From contig NZ_JACDIJ010000006.1 of assembly GCF_050937815.1 (NCBI RefSeq), positions 65,617 through 129,616 of the forward strand: a DNA stretch of 64,000 nt, written 5' to 3'. The translations under genes were made by a program, and so were the position numbers. Position 1 is the stretch's first letter. Each line of letters opens with the position of its first letter. Shown here in pieces: positions 8,196 to 15,404 of this stretch. The notes under the pieces were generated by a model, which made no database searches, was not told the DNA's origin, and was given only the letters and a program-made list of their open reading frames with translations. The DNA comes from Treponema_C sp050937815 (GTDB lineage: Bacteria; Spirochaetota; Spirochaetia; Treponematales; Treponemataceae).

Positions 8196-9698
8196 ATGGC
8201 ATCGCCCTTACAGGAATATCTTACAAAGACGCCCGCAGACAAGCAAAATGCGGCTATGACAGCCTATGTCGCCCAATTACAGCTTACGGCCGAAGTAAAC
8301 CCGGCTATAGCCGCCTCTGTCGTTAAAGAATTGGAAGCCCAGCGCTCCCATCTAAAACTTATCGCAAGCGAAAACTATTGTTCGCTGAATACTCAGGCGG
8401 CAATGGGCAACCTCCTCACCGATAAATACGCGGAAGGTTATCCTGAACACCGCTATTACGGCGGCTGCGACAATGTGGATGCGGTCGAAAGCACTGCCGC
8501 CGAAGAAGCCCGCCGCCTTTTCGGTGCCGACCACGCCTATGTACAGCCTCATTCGGGAGCCGATGCAAACCTTGTCGCCTATTGGGCGATTTTAAATCAT
8601 AAAATCGAAATGCCTTCCCTTGCCGAACTCGGCGAAACCAACGTATCGAATATAAGCGATGAGCAGTGGGCCGCTTTGCGCGAAAAACTCGGCAATCAGC
8701 GTTTATTGGGGCTCGACTATTATTCGGGCGGACACTTAACGCACGGCTACCGCCAAAATATTTCGGCGCGCATGTTCAAAACCTATTCGTACACGGTAAA
8801 CAAAGAAACCGGCCTTTTGGATTACGACGAAATCGAAAAACAGGCGATGGAAATAAAACCGCTTATCCTGCTTGCAGGCTATTCCGCCTATCCGCGCGCG
8901 ATAAACTTCCGCCGTTTTAGAGAAATCGCCGACAAATGCGGCGCCGTCTTTATGGTCGATATGGCTCACTTTGCGGGCCTTGTTGCGGGAAAGGTATTTA
9001 CGGGCGATAACGACCCCGTTTCTTGGGCCGACATCGTAACGACGACTACTCACAAAACCCTGCGCGGCCCGCGCGGCGCCCTGATTTTATGCAAGGCCGA
9101 GTTTGCCGAGGCTGTAAACAAGGGCTGTCCCCTCGTTTTGGGAGGCCCGCTTCCCCACATTATGGCGGCAAAGGCAATCGCATTTAAGGAAGCTGCAAGC
9201 GATTCATATAAAACCTATGCCCGTAATGTGCGCGATAATGCCCGCGCCTTAGCCGATGCCTGTATAAAACTCGGCATGAAGGTACAAACCGGCGGCACGG
9301 ATAATCACCTTTTACTTATAGACGTTGCTCCCTACGGTCTTACCGGACGGCAGGCGGAAAACGCATTATTTGAATGCGGCGTTACGCTTAACCGCAATAC
9401 CCTGCCTTTTGACCCGCAGGGCCCCTGGTGGACAAGCGGTATCAGGGTGGGTACTCCCGCCGTTACAACGTTGGGTATGGGAACTGCCGAAATGAGCGAA
9501 ATAGCCGCAATTCTCGATGCCGCCTTAAAGGCTTCAAAACCCGGCTTAACCAAAGACGGCAAGCCGACAAAGGGCAAGGTTGTACTCGACAGCACGGCAA
9601 AGACCGAAGTGCAAAACCGCGTAGCCGAACTTTTGGGACGCTTTGTCCTCTACCCCGAACTGGATTTGGATTTTTTGAAAAAACATTTTTACATATAG
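8196..9698 (+). CDS. glyA: serine hydroxymethyltransferase
   Basis: 500 residues, longer than the usual 415-430. It interconverts serine and glycine with transfer of a one-carbon unit to tetrahydrofolate, using PLP, in the cytoplasm. Core motifs are KLIASENYCS (about residue 52), EGYPEHRYYGGC (about 80), the PLP-lysine segment TTTTHKTLRGPRG (about 285-297) and GIRVGTPAVTTLGM near 413. The extra length is an N-terminal extension and a loop around residues 135-175, as seen in other treponemal enzymes. Start ATG with AAGGAGA 7 nt upstream. Followed at 12 bp by a NifX-like gene, so probably co-transcribed. Confidence 0.95.
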   Translation: MASPLQEYLTKTPADKQNAAMTAYVAQLQLTAEVNPAIAASVVKELEAQRSHLKLIASENYCSLNTQAAMGNLLTDKYAEGYPEHRYYGGCDNVDAVESTAAEEARRLFGADHAYVQPHSGADANLVAYWAILNHKIEMPSLAELGETNVSNISDEQWAALREKLGNQRLLGLDYYSGGHLTHGYRQNISARMFKTYSYTVNKETGLLDYDEIEKQAMEIKPLILLAGYSAYPRAINFRRFREIADKCGAVFMVDMAHFAGLVAGKVFTGDNDPVSWADIVTTTTHKTLRGPRGALILCKAEFAEAVNKGCPLVLGGPLPHIMAAKAIAFKEAASDSYKTYARNVRDNARALADACIKLGMKVQTGGTDNHLLLIDVAPYGLTGRQAENALFECGVTLNRNTLPFDPQGPWWTSGIRVGTPAVTTLGMGTAEMSEIAAILDAALKASKPGLTKDGKPTKGKVVLDSTAKTEVQNRVAELLGRFVLYPELDLDFLKKHFYI

Positions 9699-9710
9699 GA
9701 GTGAGTAAAC

Positions 9711-10127
9711 ATGAAACTTGCGATTACGCTGCAAAACGGGGAAGTGTTTCAGCACTTCGGTCATTCAAAAGCCTTTAAAATATACTCGATTGAAAACAAC
9801 CGGGTTGTATCTTCCGAAGAGGTTCCGACAAACGGCAGCGGACACGGTGCCTTAGCCGGATTCTTAAAGGAAAAAGGCGTTGAAGCCCTTATTTGCGGCG
9901 GTATCGGAAGCGGTGCAAAAACCGCGCTGGCAGAAGCCGGCATTAAAGTATACGGCGGAGTAAGCGGCAATGCCGACAAACGCGCGGCCGAATTCGTATC
10001 GGGTACTTTGCAATACAATCCCGATGTAAGCTGTTCGCACCACGAGTCGGAACACAACGGTTCCGGTTCAAGCGGACACAATTGCTCGCACGAACATACC
10101 TGTTCAAGCGGCTCTTGTTTGCTTTAA
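9711..10127 (+). CDS. NifX/NifB-type dinitrogenase Fe-Mo cofactor family protein with Cys/His-rich tail
   Basis: 138 residues. Residues 1-105 match the small NifX/NifB C-terminal-like domain (MKLAITLQNGEVFQHFGH at the start, ICGGIGSGAKTALAEAGIKVY in the middle), a fold that carries iron-sulphur or metal cluster precursors. The last 30 residues are rich in Cys, His, Ser and Gly (six Cys and several His), a likely metal-binding tail. No nitrogenase genes are near, so a role in Fe-S handling or metal storage is more likely than nitrogen fixation. SD is AGGAG upstream of ATG. It sits 12 bp after glyA and its 3' end overlaps the convergent regulator gene by 4 bp. Confidence 0.8.
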   Translation: MKLAITLQNGEVFQHFGHSKAFKIYSIENNRVVSSEEVPTNGSGHGALAGFLKEKGVEALICGGIGSGAKTALAEAGIKVYGGVSGNADKRAAEFVSGTLQYNPDVSCSHHESEHNGSGSSGHNCSHEHTCSSGSCLL

Positions 10128-10798
10128 AAATCCCGCATTTTTTCAGCGTTCAAACAAAACCGATTTTTTTCGGTTGTAAGCAAGCCCTCTTTTTGCATTT
10201 TACTCAATTCGTTCGACAAAGCGCTTCTGTCCACGCTTAAATAATCGGCAAGTTCCTGCCGGTTAAAGGGTACGCAAAAGGTTCCGCTTCCGCATTGTGC
10301 CGCCCGGTGCGATAAATACGACATAAGACGCCCGCGTATCGATTTTGACGATGTATGAAAAATCCTCCGCGACAAATGAAGATTTTTTTGAGCAAAGATA
10401 AAAAGCAAATTGCGGATAAGCTTGTTGTGGTAAGAACAGGCACGGGAGCAGACGGTCATCACGCGTTTTGCATTTAAAAACAAGACTTCGCTTTGCTCCG
10501 TCGCCGTTACATCCACCATCAAAGCTTCACCTTCGGCAAAGGCATAGGTTTCCGCGCAGGTGTGCCCCGCACCGATTTTATCCAAAACGCTTGTATTTCC
10601 CCAAAAATCGGTATTTTCGATGATAACGCTTCCCGACAATACCAGGGCAAAGGATTGAACGATTTTTCCCGCACGGAATACTTTTTCGCCCTTTGCAAAC
10701 CGTCTTTGTTCAAAGCCCAAACATTCAAGCGCCTTTTTTATTTCATCGGATTCGATACCGGAAAAAAGCCCTGTGTTTGCCAATAATAAAAAATTCAT
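10124..10798 (-). CDS. Crp/Fnr-family transcription regulator, probable HcpR
   Basis: 224 residues from ATG 10798-10796; a longer frame exists upstream but would run through the operator, so this start is preferred. An N-terminal cyclic-nucleotide-like beta-roll (about 10-120) is followed by a dimer helix and a winged helix near residues 170-215 with RQELADYLSVDRSALSNELSKMQ, the Crp/Fnr recognition-helix pattern. There is no Fnr-type N-terminal cysteine cluster. It is divergent from hcp across a perfect 16-bp palindrome, the arrangement known for HcpR regulators that induce hcp under nitrite or NO stress in anaerobes. The effector (possibly haem/NO) is inferred. Confidence 0.85.
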   Translation of the reverse strand: MNFLLLANTGLFSGIESDEIKKALECLGFEQRRFAKGEKVFRAGKIVQSFALVLSGSVIIENTDFWGNTSVLDKIGAGHTCAETYAFAEGEALMVDVTATEQSEVLFLNAKRVMTVCSRACSYHNKLIRNLLFIFAQKNLHLSRRIFHTSSKSIRGRLMSYLSHRAAQCGSGTFCVPFNRQELADYLSVDRSALSNELSKMQKEGLLTTEKNRFCLNAEKMRDF

Positions 10799-10813
10799 AT
10801 AATTTTTCCGTTT

Positions 10814-10829
10814 TGTTGTTATAACAACA
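10814..10829. promoter_or_regulatory. perfect 16-bp palindromic operator between regulator and hcp
   Basis: TGTTGTTATAACAACA is its own reverse complement. It has the size and symmetry of a Crp/Fnr-family site. Its centre (10821.5) is about 41.5 bp before the start site predicted from a TATATT -10 box at 10851-10856, the class II activator position. It also lies within 30 bp of the regulator's own start codon, so autoregulation is likely. Confidence 0.75.
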
Positions 10830-10850
10830 TCTTTCCCGTTACAACCATAG

Positions 10851-10856
10851 TATATT
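10851..10856 (+). promoter_or_regulatory. -10 element of the hcp promoter
   Basis: TATATT with no good -35, as expected for an activator-dependent promoter whose -35 region is replaced by the operator at 10814-10829. Start site predicted near 10863. Confidence 0.5.
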
Positions 10857-10902
10857 AGCCTTGAAACATCAAGGGGACACACCCGAATATAAGGAGACGA
10901 TT

Positions 10903-12780
10903 ATGGAAAACAAGATGTTCTGCTGGCAATGCCAGGAAACCGCAGGCGGCAAGGGCTGCACCCAATCGGGTGTATGCGGGAAAAAACCCGAAACCGCCGT
11001 CTTACAGGATTTGTTGATTTATGTAACAAAAGGACTTTCGGCCGTAACGAGCAAACTGCGCTCCGAGGGTACAAGCGTAGAGCGCGAAATCAACCGATTG
11101 GTTACGCAAAATCTTTTTACGACAATTACAAATGCAAACTTCGACGACAGTGCGATTATAAATCGTATTTGTCTTAGCCTCGACACAAAGAAAGCTTTGT
11201 TATCCCAAGTAAAAGACAAATCTTCTTTACCCGAAGCCGCACTGTGGAACGGTGAAAAAAATACGTTCGCACAAAAAGCGGCACAAGTCGGCGTTCTTTC
11301 TCAGGAAAATGAAGATGTACGCAGTTTGCGGGAATTGATTACCTACGGTTTAAAAGGATTGGCGGCCTATTCAAAACATGCAAACGTGTTATTGCATTAC
11401 GACGATGAAACCGACGCCTTTATTCAAACCGCTCTTGCAAAAACATTGGATGAAACTTTAAGTGTAAACGACTTAATTGCCTTAACGCTGGAAACGGGAA
11501 AATTCGGTGTTGCGGGCATGGCCCTCTTGGATAAGGCAAATACCGAAACCTACGGCAACCCCGAAATCACCAAGGTAAATATCGGCGTCGGTACAAGGCC
11601 CGGCATCCTTATTTCCGGTCACGATTTACGCGATATGGAAATGCTTCTTAAACAAACCGAAGGAAGCGGCGTTGACGTCTATACTCACTCGGAAATGCTG
11701 CCTGCACACTATTATCCCGCGTTTAAAAAGTATACGCATTTTGTCGGAAACTACGGTAATGCATGGTGGAAGCAAAAAGAAGAGTTTCAAAGCTTTAACG
11801 GCCCCATCCTGATGACCACAAACTGTATTGTTCCTCCGAGTGAAAGCTATAAAAACCGCTTATACACGACCGGAACGGCGGGCTTCCCCGGCTGTCCTCA
11901 TATTGAAGGCGATGTCGGTGAAGAAAAAGATTTTTCACAGATTATAGAACATGCAAAACACTGTAATCCTCCTGAAGAAATTGAAACAGGAGAAATTGTC
12001 GGAGGTTTTGCTCATAATCAAGTGTTCGCATTGGCGGATAAAGTTGTAGATGCGGTTAAATCCGGCGCTATTAAAAAATTCATCGTTATGGGCGGCTGCG
12101 ACGGGCGCGCAAAATCGCGCAATTACTATACCGAATTTGCCGAAAAGCTGCCCCGCGACACGGTTATTTTAACGGCGGGCTGTGCAAAGTACAAATACAA
12201 CAAATTAAAGCTCGGCAATATCGAAGGCATTCCCCGCGTTTTGGATGCCGGTCAATGCAACGATTCATACTCTTTAGCTTTAATTGCTTTAAAATTAAAA
12301 GAAGTGTTCGGCTTGGATGATATCAACAAACTTCCCATCATATACAACATTGCATGGTATGAACAAAAAGCCGTTATCGTATTGCTGGCCCTGCTTTATT
12401 TGGGCGTAAAAAACATTCATCTAGGCCCGACCCTGCCGGCATTTCTCAGTCCGAATGTCGCAAAGGTTTTGGTCGAACAATTCGGAATAAGCGGAATCGG
12501 CAGCGTCGAAGACGACCTCAAGCTCTTTTTTCCCCAAGAGGAAGATGAGTCAAAAACTACAGAAAAACAAAGCGCAAAAAACGTCGGCGTAAACTCCGAT
12601 ATGCTTATAGGCGATATATTGCGCGCTTTCCCCGATGCCGCATCCGTTTTAACTTCTTTCGGTATGCATTGTTTGGGCTGCCCCTCGGCACAGGCGGAAT
12701 CTTTAGCCGACGCCTGCATCGTACACGGCCTCGATGCGGACGCAGTGGTAAAGGCACTGAATCGGAAAACGGCGGTATAA
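10903..12780 (+). CDS. hcp: hybrid cluster protein (hydroxylamine/NO reductase) with C-terminal DUF1858-type domain
   Basis: 625 residues from ATG 10903 (AAGGAG 6 nt upstream; the longer frame lacks a site). It holds an iron-sulphur cluster and an Fe-S-O hybrid cluster and reduces hydroxylamine or NO. The N-terminal cysteines C7, C10, C19, C25 are spaced CX2C-X8-C-X5-C, the class I pattern of strict anaerobes. The catalytic part ends near residue 540. After a polar linker, residues about 560-620 form an extra DUF1858-like small redox-disulphide domain with HCLGC. That domain is usually a separate protein, so the fusion is notable. First gene of a probable four-gene operon under the palindromic operator. 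Confidence 0.95.
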   Translation: MENKMFCWQCQETAGGKGCTQSGVCGKKPETAVLQDLLIYVTKGLSAVTSKLRSEGTSVEREINRLVTQNLFTTITNANFDDSAIINRICLSLDTKKALLSQVKDKSSLPEAALWNGEKNTFAQKAAQVGVLSQENEDVRSLRELITYGLKGLAAYSKHANVLLHYDDETDAFIQTALAKTLDETLSVNDLIALTLETGKFGVAGMALLDKANTETYGNPEITKVNIGVGTRPGILISGHDLRDMEMLLKQTEGSGVDVYTHSEMLPAHYYPAFKKYTHFVGNYGNAWWKQKEEFQSFNGPILMTTNCIVPPSESYKNRLYTTGTAGFPGCPHIEGDVGEEKDFSQIIEHAKHCNPPEEIETGEIVGGFAHNQVFALADKVVDAVKSGAIKKFIVMGGCDGRAKSRNYYTEFAEKLPRDTVILTAGCAKYKYNKLKLGNIEGIPRVLDAGQCNDSYSLALIALKLKEVFGLDDINKLPIIYNIAWYEQKAVIVLLALLYLGVKNIHLGPTLPAFLSPNVAKVLVEQFGISGIGSVEDDLKLFFPQEEDESKTTEKQSAKNVGVNSDMLIGDILRAFPDAASVLTSFGMHCLGCPSAQAESLADACIVHGLDADAVVKALNRKTAV

Positions 12781-12787
12781 ACGTATC

Positions 12788-12819
12788 GGGCTGCCTCAAA
12801 GACGGCTTTAAGGCAGCCC
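12788..12819 (+). terminator. strong hairpin after hcp without T-tract
   Basis: GGGCTGCCT (12788-12796) pairs with AGGCAGCCC (12811-12819); inside, AAAG and CTTT pair around an ACGG tetraloop. There is no T run after it, so it is more likely an mRNA-stabilising or partial-termination element than a full terminator. It leaves 17 bp before the next start codon. Confidence 0.6.
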
Positions 12820-12836
12820 CTATAATGGAGTATGTT

Positions 12837-13460
12837 ATGAGTACATTTTTAGGTCCTATTCATTATATGATGTATGACAAGATTCGCCGGCAGGAGGATT
12901 TTTGCATATACTTGCTTGAAACGGCGGCATCCGAAAAAATGCGGGAAAAAATCCGCAGCCGCCTTGAAAAATCCTGCGGCCCAAGCGAATGTGAACCTCT
13001 GGAACAGGTTATAGATACGGGAAACATTCACGGCTGGATTCAAAAAAGAATTGACAGGGCTGAAAGCAGACTTGCTCTTTCGGTACGTTTATTGACAGAG
13101 GAAGCGGGTGTAAGTATGGAGGACTTAAAACAACATGCTTTTACGTTCGGTACCCATAACGCCCTCGAAAAAGGTATAAGCCCCGAAGAAGCTTTTAAAA
13201 TATATAATACCGTATTTTTGGACGGTATGCCCTGCGACCGCATAAACGAAATTACCGAACAAAGCGGCAGTGCTATTGCGTGGCGCAGAACGCGTTGTGT
13301 ACACCGGCAGTACTGGGATAATGCCGGAGCGGATATAAACGATTATTATGCACTGCGTTCGGCATGGATACGGGGCATGTTTTCCGGCAGCAATCTGCGT
13401 TTTGACGACGACGGAGAACCGTATCGAATTACAAGGAAGGTGAACAATGGACAGCATTGA
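12837..13460 (+). CDS. protein of unknown function in the hcp operon
   Basis: 207 residues from ATG 12837 (GGAG 6 nt upstream; ATG 12825, in frame, is an alternative). No signal peptide or membrane segment. I do not recognise the family. It starts with STFLGPIHYMMYDKI, is mostly helical in character with many charged residues, and has scattered His and Cys (CGPSEC near residue 44; CVHRQYW near 160). Its place between hcp and a hemerythrin gene, with a 14-bp overlap with the latter, suggests a role in NO or oxygen defence, perhaps as a partner of the hemerythrin. That role is inference from context only. Confidence 0.7.
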   Translation: MSTFLGPIHYMMYDKIRRQEDFCIYLLETAASEKMREKIRSRLEKSCGPSECEPLEQVIDTGNIHGWIQKRIDRAESRLALSVRLLTEEAGVSMEDLKQHAFTFGTHNALEKGISPEEAFKIYNTVFLDGMPCDRINEITEQSGSAIAWRRTRCVHRQYWDNAGADINDYYALRSAWIRGMFSGSNLRFDDDGEPYRITRKVNNGQH

Positions 13461-14004
13461 TTTAATGATTGAAGAACATAAAAATATTTTAGCAGTGATT
13501 AAGGTTATGCGCACCGTATGCTGCGCGATTCTTGAAGGGAAGCCGATTGACGAAGACGACTTTAGAAACATGATTCATTTTGCCCGAACCTATGCGGATC
13601 GTCATCACCACGGAAAAGAAGAAGACATCTTATTTCGCGATATGTCGGAAAAACTGGGAAGCGCCGCACAAACGCTTATCAGGCACGGAATGCTGGTCGA
13701 ACACGATTTAGGCAGATTTTATATAAGCGAATTGGAAAAAGCCTTAAACCGCTATACACAAAATCCGGACACGGAAACCAAATTGGATATTTTGGCGCGT
13801 ACGGCACAATGGTCGGATCTTTTGACCCGCCATATCGAAAAAGAAAACGAAGTGGTATACGCTTTTGCGCGGCGCGGTTTAAGCAAGGATGTTTTACAAA
13901 AAATAGATGAAGAAGTTCATCTGTTTGAAATAAAAGCGGAACAAGCAGGCATACAAAAAACAAATCTGCACATATTGCGGACTTTGTCGGAAAAATATGC
14001 TTGA
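13447..14004 (+). CDS. hemerythrin HHE domain protein
   Basis: 185 residues. An HHE cation-binding domain with likely di-iron ligands: H11 in EEHKNI, H47 region and HHHGKEED (about residues 57-64), HGMLVEHD (about 79-86), and HIEKENEV (about 124). This resembles the YtfE/RIC type of hemerythrin that releases NO from or repairs iron-sulphur proteins, but there is no ScdA N-terminal domain. Interestingly a ScdA_N-like/DUF1858 domain is present on the Hcp of the same operon. Start overlaps the previous gene by 14 bp with AAGGAAGG upstream. Repair of nitrosylated Fe-S or di-iron sites is the likely role. Confidence 0.88.
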   Translation: MDSIDLMIEEHKNILAVIKVMRTVCCAILEGKPIDEDDFRNMIHFARTYADRHHHGKEEDILFRDMSEKLGSAAQTLIRHGMLVEHDLGRFYISELEKALNRYTQNPDTETKLDILARTAQWSDLLTRHIEKENEVVYAFARRGLSKDVLQKIDEEVHLFEIKAEQAGIQKTNLHILRTLSEKYA

Positions 14005-14026
14005 CAATAAATAAACGGAGGTTTTT

Positions 14027-14716
14027 ATGAGTTACGAAAATTGGAAAGACAAAACCGCAGATTTTGAAAAAATCGACGTGCGGCAGCTGCAGGGTAATTT
14101 TTTCCCCGGTCTTAAAAAAAAGGCGGAATCCTTAAAGGCGGGAGAAGGCTTGGTTATCATACAGCGCTTTGAACCTCACCCCCTTTATGAGGTGTTTGAA
14201 AAAATGGGGTTTGAGTATCATACCGAAGAAATTGCCGAAAATGAATTTCACGCATTTTTTTACCGTACCGAAGTTATAGCCGGTGATGACGACACCGGCC
14301 CCTTCCGTCCGATTGCTCTTTTAAATTACCCCCTTATCGATGAGGATTTGGGAAAAATTGCCGTCGATTTTTGGAATGTAACATGGAAAAGCAAAAAGCG
14401 CAGCCTTCCCTACGAAATGCGCCTTTTATTATCGCTTACAAATGCGGCGGGAGCCGGACGTATGAGGCAGGCATCGCGTGAATTGATAAAGGCCTATGCA
14501 TGCGGTGTCGATACGGCCGTTTTTGACGATATATTTGAGCTTTTGGCGTGGAATCAGGGAATCGGTTATTTCAGTTCGGAAATAGGGCCTTCAGCGCTTT
14601 TTCAAGCGTATAAGATGATAAAAGCGGGGGAAAAACGCGGCAAAAGCCGTAAAGAAATACTGGACAGCTTAACCGAAAAATTCGGCGAAAAAAATCCCGA
14701 AGTCGGGGTGCAATAG
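14027..14716 (+). CDS. DUF2249 domain protein with helical C-terminal domain
   Basis: 229 residues. Residues about 17-85 match the DUF2249 fold (IDVRQLQG, then a hydrophobic strand and RFEPHPLYEVFEKMGF), which is often fused to or encoded beside hemerythrin and DUF1858 domains. Residues about 105-225 form a helical region with NAAGAGRMRQA and AWNQGIGYFSSEIGPSALF that faintly recalls carboxymuconolactone decarboxylase/AhpD folds, without the CxxC. Start ATG with ACGGAGG 6 nt upstream, 22 bp after the hemerythrin gene. Last gene of the hcp operon. Function unknown; a redox partner in NO/O2 stress is inferred from the company it keeps. Confidence 0.75.
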   Translation: MSYENWKDKTADFEKIDVRQLQGNFFPGLKKKAESLKAGEGLVIIQRFEPHPLYEVFEKMGFEYHTEEIAENEFHAFFYRTEVIAGDDDTGPFRPIALLNYPLIDEDLGKIAVDFWNVTWKSKKRSLPYEMRLLLSLTNAAGAGRMRQASRELIKAYACGVDTAVFDDIFELLAWNQGIGYFSSEIGPSALFQAYKMIKAGEKRGKSRKEILDSLTEKFGEKNPEVGVQ

Positions 14717-14730
14717 CGTAAAAAGAACGT

Positions 14731-14789
14731 AAAAAAAGGGGCCGGTTCCGTCTGAAAAACCTGTTGCTTTTAGGCGGAAGCGAGCCCCC
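14731..14789 (-). terminator. rho-independent terminator of the desulfoferrodoxin gene
   Basis: On the minus strand a long stem (GGGGC/GCCCC outside, an 8-bp TTCCGCCT/AGACGGAA-type stem inside with one wobble) is followed by seven T. It lies between the convergent DUF2249 and desulfoferrodoxin genes. Confidence 0.65.
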
Positions 14790-14830
14790 GATTCGTCCTC
14801 AATTAAATCTTTAAAAATCCGGAAATCTCC

Positions 14831-14889
14831 GGATTAAAAATCGATGGAATACAAATCAGTGGATTAAAAATCGATGGATTACAAATCCC
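14831..14889. repeat. two-copy 30-bp tandem repeat covering the desulfoferrodoxin stop codon
   Basis: Units 14831-14860 and 14861-14890 both begin GGATTAAAAATCGATGGA and match at about 27 of 30 positions. The second unit contains the TAA stop of the desulfoferrodoxin gene (14879-14881), so the repeat looks like a duplicated gene end. Confidence 0.7.
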
Positions 14890-15262
14890 TTTTCCACAAA
14901 CCGTGAAGGTTGCAGTATTCGTATGCCGCAACGGGTTTATCGTCCGCAGTAAGCGAAAAAACAACTTCGGGTTTGTCACCGGGATTTAAGCATTTGCGCT
15001 GAGCGCCCTTTTCGGTTTGCAAGTACACCCACTGAATGAAGTGTTTTTCTTCCATAGGATGAGCAACCGAACCGACGGTTACCTTTACTTCGTTTCCGTT
15101 TACTTCAACGACGGGAACGTGTTTTTCCTGAGCCGCGTCCGTGCTTCCGGCAATAAGTTCGGCCATTTTTTCACCGCAGCACACAAGGGGAACTCCGGCG
15201 TCATGAACCAGGGCGGCGATATTGCCGCAGTGTTTACAAATAAAAAAACGTACTTTACACAT
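14879..15262 (-). CDS. desulfoferrodoxin (superoxide reductase)
   Basis: 127 residues from ATG 15262-15260, chosen because GGAGG lies 5 nt upstream; an upstream in-frame ATG at 15274 has none. It reduces superoxide to peroxide without making O2, the usual anaerobe defence. The N-terminal desulforedoxin-type iron site is complete (C9, C12, C28, C29; CX2C-X15-CC). The catalytic iron site residues are in EKHVPVVEV, GSVAHPMEEKHF and YCNLHGLW. T. pallidum neelaredoxin lacks the first site, so this enzyme is of the fuller two-iron type. Convergent with the hcp operon. Confidence 0.94.
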   Translation of the reverse strand: MCKVRFFICKHCGNIAALVHDAGVPLVCCGEKMAELIAGSTDAAQEKHVPVVEVNGNEVKVTVGSVAHPMEEKHFIQWVYLQTEKGAQRKCLNPGDKPEVVFSLTADDKPVAAYEYCNLHGLWKRDL

Positions 15263-15404
15263 ATGAGCCTCCATATATGTAAGTATAACATATGAAAGGC
15301 CAAAGGGAAAGTGCGGTTGTCACAGTACATACGCTATACATAAAGAAGGCGTGCAAAAGATTTCAAGCCGGACAGATACTTTCCGCTTAGAGCAATTCAC
15401 TGTT

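Noticed and set aside
8736..9053. Open frames antiparallel to glyA, hcp, argS and the 918-residue gene
   Set aside because: They are shadows of strong genes: codon use is poor, no ribosome sites, and no recognisable domains.
10799..10882. Longer frame for the Crp/Fnr regulator
   Set aside because: It would run through the operator and the hcp promoter; the family start fits ATG 10798.
10861..10902. Earlier start for hcp
   Set aside because: It would start at the predicted transcription start; ATG 10903 has AAGGAG and fits the family N-terminus.
12669..12836. Longer N-terminus for the 207-residue hcp-operon protein
   Set aside because: It would overlap hcp and pass through the hairpin; ATG 12837 has a ribosome site.
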